This document shows positions 16,034 through 24,517 of a DNA stretch of 50,127 bases, piece by piece. Origin of the DNA: Planctomycetota bacterium. GTDB taxonomy: Bacteria; Planctomycetota; Uabimicrobiia; Uabimicrobiales; JABWCH01. Both the position numbers and the translations under genes were made by a program. The DNA lies in NCBI GenBank assembly GCA_017993505.1, contig JAGOMP010000019.1:1-50127 (forward strand), given 5' to 3'. The notes under the pieces are model-generated. The model did not search any database. It saw only the letters and a program-made list of their open reading frames with translations, and was not told the origin of the DNA. Positions within the stretch are counted from its first letter, which is position 1. Every line of letters begins with the position of its first letter.

Positions 16034-17773
16034 TTAATAGAGTTTAAACTTTTTTAATTCTAATTCTAAATAAGCTACAATTTCTTCATGTGTTTGAAGT
16101 GTAAAAATTTTTTCTGCTATTTTTTGAACATGTTCTAAAGTAATATTTCTAATAAGTTCTTTTACTTCCCAGATATTACTAGGCGATATGCTAATATCTT
16201 TTAAACCCATTCCAATTAAGGGAAGCAAATAGATAAACTCAGAAGACATTTCACCACACATACTCACGTTTTTCCCATGTTCATTGGCAATGTCAATCAC
16301 TCGTTTAATTAAACGCAAAACAGCAGGATGTGCAGGTTTATAGTAAGAGGCAACTCGTGCATTTATTCTATCTACTGCTAATGTGTATTGAATTAAATCA
16401 TTAGTGCCAATAGAAAAAAAGTCGACTTCATGAACTAATATATCAGCAGTAATAGCAGCAGATGGAATTTCAATCATAATTCCAACACGAATGTTGGGAT
16501 TGTAGGCAATATTTTCAGCGTCTAATTCTTTTTTTGTTTCTTGTAAAATGCTTTTAGCTTTTCTCAATTCTTCAATACTAGAAATCATAGGAAACATAAT
16601 TTCCACATTGCCCAAAACAGAAGCTCTCAAAATAGCTCGAAGTTGTTTTTTAAATATATCCACTTGTTCAAAACAAAGTCGAATAGATCGACAACCTAAG
16701 AAAGGATTTCTTTCTCCTTGAAATTCTTGTTTGCCAAAATCTTTATCTGCACCAAAATCAAGCGTTCTAATAATAATTTTCTTTCCTTGCAAACATTCAA
16801 TGGCCTGTGCATATGCATTATAGTGATCTTCTTCATTGGGATTGCCTTTCGTAACGTAAATAAATTCTGTACGATATAACCCAATCCCACTGGCACCATA
16901 TTCCATAGCATTAGAAACATCTGCTGGGTCTTCAATGTTAGCTTGAATGGAAATTTTATGCCCGTCTTTTGTTTCTGCAGGCAATGTCAATTGATTTTGT
17001 AATTGCAACCAACGTTTTCGTTCTTTTTCTTGCTTTTCTTTATATTTTTCTATTGTCTGTTCATCTGGAGAAAGAATTGTAATCCCAGTTCGTCCATCTA
17101 CAATAACGGTATCGCCAGTTTTAAAAAGTCTACTAATTCCTCGCAATCCTACAACAGCGGGAATACCACGAGTTCGTGCCACAATGGCACTATGTGATGT
17201 GCGTCCGCCAATTTCTGTAACAAAACCTAAAATTTTATCTTTGGGCAAGACAGCAGTTTGAGAAGGTGTTAAATCACGGGCTACTAAAATAAAAGGTTCA
17301 GGGAAAACAGGTTCTGGAACACTTTCCAACGTCGCATGTTTCCGACCCATCATATGGCGCAAAAGTCGCTTTTCAATATCTTCTAAATCATGTGCTTGAC
17401 GCTCAGCATGATTTAAGGATTCTAATGTTTGGCGGTGTTTTTGCATAACTTGGCTCAATGCAAATTCAGCACAGAGATGGTTTTCTTCAATTTCGTACAA
17501 AATTTCTTTTTGGATTTCAGGATCTTCAATAATGAGTTGATGCCCCATAAAAATTAAGCGAATATCGCGCATGCCTTGCGTTGATTTTTCAATGGCTTGG
17601 ATTTCTTCGCTTGCTTTTTGAACAGCATTTAAATATCGTTGTTTTTCTAATGCAATAATTTCAGGTCGGGGCGATACTATTTTTCTTGATACTCGATATT
17701 TTTCATCATTTAAAACAAAAGCTTTTCCAATGGCTACGCCATTTGAAACTGGAATTCCTTGTTTAATTTCCAT
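16034..17773 (-). CDS. ptsI: PTS enzyme I (phosphoenolpyruvate-protein phosphotransferase)
   Basis: Takes phosphate from PEP and passes it to HPr. 579 residues, normal length without a GAF domain (so EI rather than EI-Ntr). The active-site His is H194 in GGRTSHSAIVARTRG. The PEP-binding domain carries GIGLYRTEF (about 296), FGADKDF (about 343) and the catalytic Cys block SMCGEMSSE (about 504). It follows ptsH by 20 bp. No enzyme II genes occur in the window, so the phosphate may serve a regulatory PTS or EIIs encoded elsewhere. Confidence 0.97.
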   Translation of the reverse strand: MEIKQGIPVSNGVAIGKAFVLNDEKYRVSRKIVSPRPEIIALEKQRYLNAVQKASEEIQAIEKSTQGMRDIRLIFMGHQLIIEDPEIQKEILYEIEENHLCAEFALSQVMQKHRQTLESLNHAERQAHDLEDIEKRLLRHMMGRKHATLESVPEPVFPEPFILVARDLTPSQTAVLPKDKILGFVTEIGGRTSHSAIVARTRGIPAVVGLRGISRLFKTGDTVIVDGRTGITILSPDEQTIEKYKEKQEKERKRWLQLQNQLTLPAETKDGHKISIQANIEDPADVSNAMEYGASGIGLYRTEFIYVTKGNPNEEDHYNAYAQAIECLQGKKIIIRTLDFGADKDFGKQEFQGERNPFLGCRSIRLCFEQVDIFKKQLRAILRASVLGNVEIMFPMISSIEELRKAKSILQETKKELDAENIAYNPNIRVGIMIEIPSAAITADILVHEVDFFSIGTNDLIQYTLAVDRINARVASYYKPAHPAVLRLIKRVIDIANEHGKNVSMCGEMSSEFIYLLPLIGMGLKDISISPSNIWEVKELIRNITLEHVQKIAEKIFTLQTHEEIVAYLELELKKFKLY

Positions 17774-17793
17774 ATATTCTACCTAAAATAAGG

Positions 17794-18075
17794 TTACCAC
17801 AAAGGAAGCCCTTCTTCTTTATATGTTTGGAAAAAATCTTGCATTTCCTTCCACGCTTCCTTGGCATCTTCTCCTTTTGTGGAAACAATTAGTTCATCGC
17901 CTTGTTGGGCACCTAATGTAAGTATCTGCATTAAACTTTTTGCATTACAGGTAAGATTTTCTTTTGTAAATTTTACGTCACAGGAATATTTTTGTAGTTT
18001 TTTAACAATCATTGTTACAGGTCGGATATGAAGTCCATTGGACCAGGTAATTTTAACTTTACCTTGATATTCCAT
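17794..18075 (-). CDS. ptsH: HPr phosphocarrier protein
   Basis: Accepts phosphate from enzyme I. I place the start at ATG 18075 (93 residues) because GGTGG lies about 5-9 nt upstream and because the HPr fold begins there; a 20-residue upstream extension from 18135 is possible but looks like leader. H16 in SNGLHIRPVT is the EI-dependent phosphorylation site. S47 in NAKSLMQILTLG matches the regulatory Ser46 phosphorylated by HPr kinase in other bacteria. First gene of ptsH-ptsI-pit-osmC. Confidence 0.92.
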   Translation of the reverse strand: MEYQGKVKITWSNGLHIRPVTMIVKKLQKYSCDVKFTKENLTCNAKSLMQILTLGAQQGDELIVSTKGEDAKEAWKEMQDFFQTYKEEGLPLW

Positions 18076-18170
18076 GAAATACCACCGTTCTATTTTTTTG
18101 ATATTATTATTGATAACTTTGTATACAATACACATAATATACTAAAAATAATCAATAAATAAAAGTTTCT

Positions 18171-18199
18171 CTTTTATTTTGCAACGAGACCATAGTCAA
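18171..18199 (-). promoter_or_regulatory. Candidate promoter of the ptsH operon
   Basis: Minus strand -35 TTGACT (18199-18194), 17-bp spacer and a poor -10 (TAAAAG, or ATAAAA at 16 bp). Weak, but the only TTGAC element between hpf and ptsH. Confidence 0.3.
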
Positions 18200-18235
18200 A
18201 GCAAACGAAAAAAAAAATGTTTACTTTAATAAATT

Positions 18236-18264
18236 AAGCTTCCTATCCAAAAAATAGGAAGCTT
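18236..18264 (-). terminator. Terminator after hpf
   Basis: Perfect 11-bp stem AAGCTTCCTAT / ATAGGAAGCTT (18236-18246, 18254-18264) with a 7-nt loop and a moderately T-rich tail on the minus strand. It ends the kinase-truA-hpf operon. Confidence 0.7.
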
Positions 18265-18278
18265 TAAAATCCTAAATT

Positions 18279-18632
18279 TTAAGATTCAGTTTCATTTATA
18301 TCGTCATTCGGGAAACCGAGTTCATCGCCTTTGACTTTTTTAATTCTATGACTTTTTTTCTTTTCTTTGAGTCTTAAAAGTTGACGTTCTGCTTTTTCAT
18401 ACATACTATCAATGACACTAGGCCATTCTGTACCTATATCTGAAGCTATAACGCGACCGCCTTTGTCAGGATAAGCTACGAGTTCAATTTTGTATTTATC
18501 GCCTTCACGATCCATTACAACATCTACTTTACGCAAGCTATAAAATCTTTCAAGTCTTTTTGCTTTATCTAAGGCATATTCTTTTGTGGATTCACTGAGA
18601 TTATCCAATTTCGCAGAAAATGTGAGATTCAA
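18279..18632 (-). CDS. hpf: Ribosome hibernation promoting factor (short HPF/RaiA family)
   Basis: 117 residues with the beta-alpha-beta-beta-beta-alpha pattern of the S30AE family: FSAKLDNLSESTKEYALDKAKRLERFY, then IELVAYPDKGGRVIASD and MYEKAERQLLRLKEKKKSHR. It would bind the 30S decoding region and inactivate ribosomes in starvation or stationary phase. It lacks the C-terminal dimerisation domain of long HPF. It starts 30 bp after truA in an operon headed by a receiver-kinase protein. Confidence 0.9.
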   Translation of the reverse strand: MNLTFSAKLDNLSESTKEYALDKAKRLERFYSLRKVDVVMDREGDKYKIELVAYPDKGGRVIASDIGTEWPSVIDSMYEKAERQLLRLKEKKKSHRIKKVKGDELGFPNDDINETES

Positions 18633-18662
18633 CGAAAACTCCTTTCCAAGATCAGACTTCTA

Positions 18663-19421
18663 TCAGAGATAATGGACACATTCTAAATATAGTCCTCGTG
18701 CTGGGACAGTTGGCCCAGCAAGTCTCCGATTTTTGGCTGATAAAATTTCCGCTACATATTCTGGAAGTATTTTTCCAGTACCTACTGCTATTAATGTACC
18801 TACGATATTTCTGACCATGTGATACAAAAAACCGTCGGCTTCCATTTGAATTGTAATATAACAGTTATTTTTTGAAATGTCAATAAAATTCAAACATCGA
18901 ATTGTGGATTTTCTATCTGAATGTGCAGAAGCAAAGGAAAAAAAGTCTTTTTCGCCTACTAAATATTGACTTGCTTGTCTCATTTTATCAAGATCTAATG
19001 GATGCCATACCCAAAAACAATAATTTCTATCAATGGCTGGTGGGAAAGGACGATTTAAAATTCGATAACTATATGTTTTTTTTGTTGCATCAAATTGTGC
19101 ATGAAATTCATCTGGCATTGTTTTCGACTCTAAAATTACAATATCAGATGGTAATTTTGTATTTAAAGCTTTGGCAAAAGCATAATCTGGTATATCCATA
19201 TATGTATGGAAATGTGCTACTTGAGCCTTAGCATGAACGCCTGAATCTGTGCGACCTGCACCATATAATATTAATGTCTCGCCTGTTAAATTTATTAAGG
19301 CATCTCGAATTGTACCTTGTACTGTACTCTTATTTTTCTGAATTTGCCAACCATGATATTTTGTGCCATCATATTCAATAGTTAATTTTATATTTCGTTT
19401 TATATTTCGTTTCAATTCCAT
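18663..19421 (-). CDS. truA: tRNA pseudouridine(38-40) synthase TruA
   Basis: 252 residues, normal length. The catalytic Asp is D59 in GAGRTDSGVHAKAQVAHF, with YDGTKYHGWQ at 17-26 and the C-terminal FLYHMVRNIVGTLIAVG block. The N-terminus contains an in-frame 12-bp tandem duplication (KRNIKRNI, 19388-19411) before the conserved fold. The start overlaps the end of the upstream kinase gene by 10 bp, so translation is probably coupled. Confidence 0.96.
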   Translation of the reverse strand: MELKRNIKRNIKLTIEYDGTKYHGWQIQKNKSTVQGTIRDALINLTGETLILYGAGRTDSGVHAKAQVAHFHTYMDIPDYAFAKALNTKLPSDIVILESKTMPDEFHAQFDATKKTYSYRILNRPFPPAIDRNYCFWVWHPLDLDKMRQASQYLVGEKDFFSFASAHSDRKSTIRCLNFIDISKNNCYITIQMEADGFLYHMVRNIVGTLIAVGTGKILPEYVAEILSAKNRRLAGPTVPARGLYLECVHYL

Positions 19422-20653
19422 GTTTTTTTATTATTTTTCCCTAAAAATTTATCTAAATCTTCTAATACATATGCTATAGAATTGTAACGATATTCTCGTT
19501 TTTTTGCCAACATTTTACTAATGATGTTGGATAATTCTTCAGGTACAGAAGGTTCTACTTGCGAAGCTGGAATGAAATTTCCTTTTAATTGTGCTAACAA
19601 TTTGCTTACACTGCTACCTGAAAATGGCTCTTGACCTGTAACTGTTTTGTAAAAAGTGACTCCTAAACTATAGATATCAGAACTTTCATTCAACTGTTGA
19701 TTTAAACATTGTTCAGGCGGTATGTATCCAGGTGTTCCTATAATAATTCCTTCTTTTGTAATTTCTTCTTCACAAGAAACTTGACGTGCTAGTCCAAAAT
19801 CAATAATTTTGACTTTATGGTCTTCATTTGAAATTAAAATATTCGAAGGTTTTAAATCACGATGCAAAATCATTTTTTTATGTGCTGCCCAAAGACCTGA
19901 GCCAGCTTGACGAATAATATGAGTTGCACGTTGATATGGTAGTTTTCCTTTTTTCTTTAAAAGTTCTAATAATGATGTACCATGGATATATTCCATAACT
20001 AAATAATAGATACCATCTTGCTTGTCAGTATCTAAAATTTTTACAATATTAGGGTGGTCAATCGAAGCTAATACACTGGCTTCTCGAATAAAACGCATAA
20101 TGGCAGCCGGTTCATTATACAAACTCGGAGACAATACTTTGACTGCAACAGGATTTTTTGTCACCTTATGATCAGCCAAATACACAATCCCTGTCCCACC
20201 ACTTCCCAACATTCGCTTTAAAACACAATTTCCTAATGTTTGCCCTACAGCAGAATGATAATCACCAATTAAAAACTTGTCTGTAAAACGAAATTGAGGA
20301 AGAAGTTTCTGGACATTACGAATAATTTTTCCAATATCTCCATCTTTTTCTACAAATGATGTGACAAAAGGAGTATTTTCAAACTCAGGTTTCTGCTTAC
20401 CTTCTTCTGCTTTCCATAAAACAATCGATGGAATTTTTGGATCATATTGAAAAAGCTCATTTAAAAGTGCAGTTGTATTTATATCTGTAGTTTCACTATC
20501 TAAAATAATTAAATCAGGAGTACACTTTTGAATTTTAGCTAACAAACTTTGAGGCTTATTGCAAGAAATTACTTGATAACTTTTTAATGTTAATCCCTCA
20601 GCTAAAGCTTCTATAAATTCCAGATTATTATTCACTACTAAAACACGCTTCAT
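19412..20653 (-). CDS. Receiver-domain/Ser-Thr protein kinase fusion
   Basis: Residues 1-118 resemble a CheY-like receiver with the phospho-acceptor D52 (LIILDSET) and the conserved Lys at about 103, but the acidic pair near residues 8-10 is replaced by Asn (VVNNN), so Mg-dependent phosphorylation may be lost. Residues ~138-410 are a complete Hanks kinase: GSGGTGIVY (150-158), VAVKV with K172, HRDLKPSN, DFGLA and GTPGYIPPEQ. It is cytoplasmic, with no membrane helix. It heads an operon with truA (10-bp overlap) and hpf, suggesting a kinase that senses a signal through the pseudo-receiver; the link to ribosome hibernation is inference. Confidence 0.9.
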   Translation of the reverse strand: MKRVLVVNNNLEFIEALAEGLTLKSYQVISCNKPQSLLAKIQKCTPDLIILDSETTDINTTALLNELFQYDPKIPSIVLWKAEEGKQKPEFENTPFVTSFVEKDGDIGKIIRNVQKLLPQFRFTDKFLIGDYHSAVGQTLGNCVLKRMLGSGGTGIVYLADHKVTKNPVAVKVLSPSLYNEPAAIMRFIREASVLASIDHPNIVKILDTDKQDGIYYLVMEYIHGTSLLELLKKKGKLPYQRATHIIRQAGSGLWAAHKKMILHRDLKPSNILISNEDHKVKIIDFGLARQVSCEEEITKEGIIIGTPGYIPPEQCLNQQLNESSDIYSLGVTFYKTVTGQEPFSGSSVSKLLAQLKGNFIPASQVEPSVPEELSNIISKMLAKKREYRYNSIAYVLEDLDKFLGKNNKKTWN

Positions 20654-20714
20654 GACATATCTTCAATCCTATTGCAATAAACACTCTCCATCTTCTTGAT
20701 AGACATAACCATGA

Positions 20715-20816
20715 GAAAGAATATTGATATTCATGATATCTAATACATTGGAAAGAATGTTGATATTCATGATATTTAATGCATTAGAAAGAATATTGAT
20801 ATTCATGATATCAAAT
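20715..20816. repeat. Three 36-bp tandem repeats in the kinase 5' leader
   Basis: Units start GAAAGAAT at 20715, 20751 and 20787 (36-bp period). Each contains the near-palindrome GATATTCATGATAT. There are no spacers, so it is not a CRISPR. It lies between the promoter and the start codon of the receiver-kinase gene, and the dyad could be a protein-binding or RNA-structure element. Confidence 0.9.
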
Positions 20817-20857
20817 GGTACAATATAACAAAAAAAAAACATAGCTGATTACCTTTA

Positions 20858-20886
20858 ATTATCTAATATTTTAGAGAAAAAGTCAA
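20858..20886 (-). promoter_or_regulatory. Promoter of the receiver-kinase/truA/hpf operon
   Basis: Minus strand -35 TTGACT (20886-20881), 17-bp spacer, -10 GATAAT (20863-20858). The spacer is almost the same as that of the rpmI promoter at 33863-33891 (TTTTC.CTAAAATA.TA). Confidence 0.65.
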
Positions 20887-20938
20887 TAGCAAAAATAAAG
20901 CCATATTCACAAGAACAATTTAGTAAGTTGGGTATAAC

Positions 20939-21952
20939 ATGATAAAAAATTATTATGACATCCTAGGTGTAGAAAAAAACGCATCTGATGACGACATTAA
21001 AAAAGCATATAGAAAATTGGCAATGAAATACCATCCAGATAAAAATCCTGGCAATAAAGAAGCAGAAGAAAAATTTAAGGAAATTTCTGAAGCCAATGAA
21101 ATTTTATCCAATCCTGAAAAACGACAACATTATGATCAAATACGAAATGGAAATTACAAAACTTTCCAAGGTACACCTTGGGAAAATTTTTCTAATGTCC
21201 ATACTACATCCGCCAATTTTGACTTAAATGAAATTTTAAATGAAATTTTAGGAGGTGGAAGTAGAAAACAAAGTGGATTCAGCGGATTCGGTGATATATT
21301 TGGCGGATTTTCCAATATGGGAAACAGCGGATTCAAAAGTGGATTTGATAGTAGAAATTATCAAACTCCAGGACAAGATTTTCAAGCAAAGCTCGACATT
21401 CCATTTCATATTTCTGTTCAAGGTGGAAAAATACCTTTTACAATCAATAAACAAACAAAATGTGATCTTTGTATGGGTACAGGGAAATCCGTTAATCAAA
21501 AAGCAACTTGCAAAATGTGCAAAGGCACAGGGCAAGTTCTTAAAAACGTGGAAATTGTCGTGACAATTCCTGCTGGTATTGAATCTGGTAAAAAAATCAA
21601 ACTTTCTGGGCAAGGCGAGCCTGGGAAATATGGAGCCCCAGATGGCGATTTACTCATTGAAGTAAATGTTTTGTCAGATCCTATCTATCAACGTGAGGGA
21701 CTCAATCTTATTATGGAACATACAATTACCCTTAAAGAAGCATTGCTAGGATCTAAAGCAAACATTTTTACATTAGACAACGACAACGTCCTCTTAACTA
21801 TTCCAGCAGGAATCCAGCCAGGAAATAAACTTAGAATCAAAGGCCATGGCATTTCTAAAGGGAAACAAAAAGGAGACTTGTTCATAAAAATCAACGTCAA
21901 AATTCCTAAACTCACTAAAAAACAAAAAGAAATTCTAGAAACAGTCTTATAA
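20939..21952 (+). CDS. DnaJ-type co-chaperone with a half zinc finger
   Basis: 337 residues. The J-domain (1-70) has the HPD motif at 32-34 for stimulating DnaK. A Gly/Phe-rich region follows (about 105-140), then the DnaJ C-terminal substrate-binding domains (about 150-335). The cysteine-rich insert holds only two CxxCxGxG motifs (C175/C178 and C191/C194) instead of four, enough for one zinc site. It is therefore neither a classical DnaJ nor a CbpA. A DnaK/GrpE pair is not adjacent. It is monocistronic and reads away from the receiver-kinase operon. Confidence 0.9.
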   Translation: MIKNYYDILGVEKNASDDDIKKAYRKLAMKYHPDKNPGNKEAEEKFKEISEANEILSNPEKRQHYDQIRNGNYKTFQGTPWENFSNVHTTSANFDLNEILNEILGGGSRKQSGFSGFGDIFGGFSNMGNSGFKSGFDSRNYQTPGQDFQAKLDIPFHISVQGGKIPFTINKQTKCDLCMGTGKSVNQKATCKMCKGTGQVLKNVEIVVTIPAGIESGKKIKLSGQGEPGKYGAPDGDLLIEVNVLSDPIYQREGLNLIMEHTITLKEALLGSKANIFTLDNDNVLLTIPAGIQPGNKLRIKGHGISKGKQKGDLFIKINVKIPKLTKKQKEILETVL

Positions 21953-22392
21953 ATTTAATAAATTCAGATAGTATTTGGTAATGCATATTTTTTTGTAGGA
22001 AAAATGCACTATGCACTGAATATTCATGAACATCCTTAAATACTGATAAAAAACTATGCAAAGTGCGTGTTCTTCTTAAAAGCCACATAAGAAAAATATA
22101 AAAACGAAGTCCAGCATAGAAGATAGAAACAGGAGACTATTCAATAATACGCTTTGATAGAATGCAAGAATGTTAAGTTATTGGAATCTTGTGATAAATA
22201 TTTAAAAAAAGGCAAGTGTCATAGGAAAACTAGAATAGGCTTTCTTTTTCACAGTAAGCTACAGGGAAAACCTAGAGCCACAGAAAGTGATAATTTATGG
22301 CAAACCAATGACTGAAAATTACAACAATACAACAATAAAAAATTCATTTCATTTTATAAACATCATTCATTTTTCAAGGAAAGGACTTGAAT
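21953..22392. other. 440-bp intergenic region of mixed composition, possible RNA
   Basis: No open frame of interest. A weak hairpin near 21980-22008 (TGCATATTTTT / AAAAATGCA) may terminate the dnaJ-like gene. Between about 22090 and 22310 the DNA is less A/T-biased than other spacers here and contains small stems (AGG-GAAAA-CCT near 22265-22275; GCCA / TGGC near 22280-22305). I could not match it to RNase P RNA, tmRNA, SRP RNA or a known riboswitch. Confidence 0.3.
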
Positions 22393-23256
22393 ATGAAAGA
22401 AAAAGAAAATAAATTTGAACAAGTGGTTCAAACACTTTGTAGCCCACTTTACCATTTTTCTCCTGTAGATTGGGTAAATGAGGAAGCCATTGAACAATTC
22501 ATTGAAAATTTGATTGTAGTTTTTCCATGCGGAGGTGAATCAAAACGCATGACAGAACTCAATAGTACAGTTCATAAAACAGCCTTAAGCATCAGTGACC
22601 AAGATACATTATTAACAAGAATGATTAAATTCTATGCAAATTATGGGATTAAAAAATTTGTTCTACTCATAGGTATAAATTGTGATTCTGTAATCAAAAC
22701 AACAAATACAGCATGCCAAAATTTAGACATTCAAATTTCATATAGCCAAGATCCTGGTAAACCAGTAGGACGTGGAGGAGCTATTTTACGTGCTATAGAA
22801 TTGGGCTATATCAACCCCTCTCAACATTTCCTCGTACACAATGCAGATGACCAAATTGTAAATTATCAAAGAAATTTTCTCCAAGATATTTGCCAAGCTC
22901 ATATTGCTGCTTCCCAACATGGTGCACTTGCAACAGCCATTGTTGCCGTGGGTGTTCCTTTTGCTTATACAGCTCTAAGTATAGAAAATAGCATTGTTAC
23001 ATGTGCAGCAGTCAAACCACGCCTTCCTATCCCAGCACACACAGGTATCACACTTTTTCAAAAAGATGCTCAAACATACTTTTCAGAACTCTTTGACTAT
23101 TCTGGGAAAAAAGATTTTGAAGAATATCTTTTCCCAGTTCTTATCAAAAAAAATCTCCTTGCAGCCCATCCTATTCCAGGAGAATGTTGGATTCCTGTCA
23201 ACACGCCCAAAGAATACAAAACACTATTATCGATCCTTAATGCTTCCCAAAAATAA
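22393..23256 (+). CDS. NTP-transferase-like protein (sugar nucleotidyltransferase fold)
   Basis: About 288 residues from ATG 22393, chosen because AAGGAAAGGA ends 7 nt upstream (a TTG two codons earlier is possible). The fold is suggested by the nucleotide-binding start VVFPCGGESKRMTEL (a variant of GGxGxR), then KFVLLIG, the substrate-loop-like PVGRGGAILRAIELG and the metal-site-like VHNADDQI. This resembles NDP-sugar pyrophosphorylases, but the G-rich loop is unusual (GGESKRM) and no cognate sugar pathway is adjacent. Exact reaction unknown. Confidence 0.65.
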   Translation: MKEKENKFEQVVQTLCSPLYHFSPVDWVNEEAIEQFIENLIVVFPCGGESKRMTELNSTVHKTALSISDQDTLLTRMIKFYANYGIKKFVLLIGINCDSVIKTTNTACQNLDIQISYSQDPGKPVGRGGAILRAIELGYINPSQHFLVHNADDQIVNYQRNFLQDICQAHIAASQHGALATAIVAVGVPFAYTALSIENSIVTCAAVKPRLPIPAHTGITLFQKDAQTYFSELFDYSGKKDFEEYLFPVLIKKNLLAAHPIPGECWIPVNTPKEYKTLLSILNASQK

Positions 23257-23275
23257 ATTTCTTATTTCAAGATAT

Positions 23276-23318
23276 AAAAAATAGACTAGTATTCTATACA
23301 AATCCTAGTCTATTTTTT
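23276..23318. terminator. Bidirectional terminator between convergent genes
   Basis: Perfect 14-bp stem AAAAAATAGACTAG (23276-23289) / CTAGTCTATTTTTT (23305-23318). It reaches the stop codon of the minus-strand YkgJ-type gene. Confidence 0.85.
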
Positions 23319-23935
23319 TATTTTTGATGTTTATTTCTGATATATTGACAAAAAAAGCTCGGTAAAGAAGGTTGGTAGGGAATTTTTGAAAAATATATTT
23401 GATATGCTAGTTCTAAGCTACGATTGAATGGATGGTAATCTGTAGCAAGTTGGTAGTCTATTTTGCAAAGTTGTTGAAAAGCTTCTTGATAGCTTGGAAG
23501 ATGGCATTTTTTTTGTAGAAGAAGTTGCTGTGCTTTGTATGTTTCATTAGGATATGTTTTTTGAATGTTAGGACAAAGTATATATTGTTTAGTTTTATCA
23601 CAAGCAAAGGAATATAATCGACAGATAACAGGACGATGAGAATAAATCGTGCAACGAAAAGGAATAGTTTCATCGTAAAAAGGACATATCATTTTTTTAT
23701 ACTCCTGACTACATTGAAACGACTGTTGTAATTTTTCTGATATGGGAGAAATTTTATACAATACATATGTTGCTTCTAAAATAGAAATATATGGTTCAAG
23801 TCTTGTACAACATTGACCACAATGTGGGACACAATGTAAGTTACTTTGTGCTTTGAGATCTTGAATATCTATTTCCCATTCTTTGTATAACGTTTCTAGT
23901 TGTTGCATTGTCTCATGTTGAATATGATTTTGCAT
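23318..23935 (-). CDS. YkgJ-family cysteine-cluster protein
   Basis: 205 residues with the metal-chelating cysteine pattern of the YkgJ/UPF0153 family: CVPHCGQCCTRL (about 30-41), then CPFYD, FRCTIYSHRPVICRLYSF and a later CPN. Members are thought to bind zinc or an Fe-S cluster; the biochemical role is unknown. The C-terminal third is a family-atypical Gln/Tyr-rich helical tail. The upstream spacer carries AT-rich repeats. It is transcribed separately from, or as a distal member of, the 24217-29945 group. Confidence 0.8.
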   Translation of the reverse strand: MQNHIQHETMQQLETLYKEWEIDIQDLKAQSNLHCVPHCGQCCTRLEPYISILEATYVLYKISPISEKLQQSFQCSQEYKKMICPFYDETIPFRCTIYSHRPVICRLYSFACDKTKQYILCPNIQKTYPNETYKAQQLLLQKKCHLPSYQEAFQQLCKIDYQLATDYHPFNRSLELAYQIYFSKIPYQPSLPSFFCQYIRNKHQK

Positions 23936-24117
23936 TTTATTCTTTCTTACATATGTTATCCTTATTTATTTAAGAATAGATATTGATTATTTACAATTCT
24001 TATTTATTTAAGAATAAATACTTATTTTTATTTAAGAATAGATATTTATTATTTTACAGATTATATTTGTTCTTATTATATTTTATTCAGCTATTTTTTT
24101 ATTTTACATGTATACTT
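23936..24117. repeat. AT-rich direct repeats upstream of the YkgJ-type gene
   Basis: The element TTATTTATTTAAGAATA and close variants occur three times between about 23960 and 24055 at 36-44 bp spacing. No gene is seen. Confidence 0.7.
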
Positions 24118-24246
24118 ATCATTTTAGCAAAAGTTGCATTGTACTTGTTATTTTGACAAAAGTTGCATTGTTATTTTGACAAAAGTTGCATTGTTATTTT
24201 GGCAAAAATTACATTGTTATTTTGGCAAAAGTTGCATTGTACTTGG
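24118..24246 (-). repeat. Five 23-bp tandem units duplicating the 3' end of the HTH/Zn-ribbon gene
   Basis: TTATTTTGRCAAAAGTTGCATTG units lie at 24148, 24171, 24194 and 24217 (exact 23-bp period), plus a more distant copy at 24118-24147 that keeps the TACTTG flank. The 24217 unit is the real coding end (codons MQLLPK and stop). Every copy repeats the TAA stop on the minus strand except the outermost. Confidence 0.95.
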
Positions 24247-24498
24247 TGATATGTATTGTGATTTACATTTTGGACATCGTGAGGGAATTTTCGCTTTTGG
24301 TTGAAAAATAAAGTCACATTTTTCACAAGTCGCAGGTTCAATATGTAAATTGTATTGTTTTTTACAACTTTTTTCTATATGTTGTATATCTTCATATGCT
24401 GTATGAATGGAAATTTGAAAAATTTGTTTAATGGCTTCTAATGTATAGGGAGCCTGTAATAAGGTATGTTTTATTTGTTCTCTTCTTGTACTTTCCAT
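24217..24498 (-). CDS. HTH plus zinc-ribbon predicted transcriptional regulator (COG3357-like)
   Basis: 93 residues. The first ~50 form a winged-helix-like domain (QIKHTLLQAPYTLEAIKQIF, TAYEDIQHIEKSC). Residues 58-79 hold a C4 zinc ribbon: CEKC (58-61) and CPKC (75-78). This arrangement is that of a small family best known from archaea, usually annotated as a predicted DNA-binding regulator. It starts 19 bp downstream of the Bax1-like nuclease gene and is probably co-transcribed. The 3' end is tandemly duplicated downstream. Confidence 0.75.
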   Translation of the reverse strand: MESTRREQIKHTLLQAPYTLEAIKQIFQISIHTAYEDIQHIEKSCKKQYNLHIEPATCEKCDFIFQPKAKIPSRCPKCKSQYISPSTMQLLPK

Positions 24499-24517
24499 TA
24501 CATTTGTATCTTTCTAT

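Larger units (their letters stand above)
20654..20938. other. Divergent region between the kinase operon and dnaJ-like gene
   Basis: 285 bp containing a three-copy 36-bp repeat in the kinase leader (20715-20816) and the kinase promoter (20858-20886). No clear promoter for the dnaJ-like gene was identified. Confidence 0.6.

Noticed and set aside
18076..18135. 20-residue extension of HPr
   Set aside because: The HPr fold starts at ATG 18075 with GGTGG upstream; the extension has no counterpart in the family.
20715..20816. 36-bp repeats as a CRISPR array
   Set aside because: The unit length is CRISPR-like, but the copies are contiguous with no spacers, and no cas genes are present.
22090..22310. 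RNase P RNA gene
   Set aside because: Only short core-like strings match. The distance between the two P4-like halves is too short and they do not pair.
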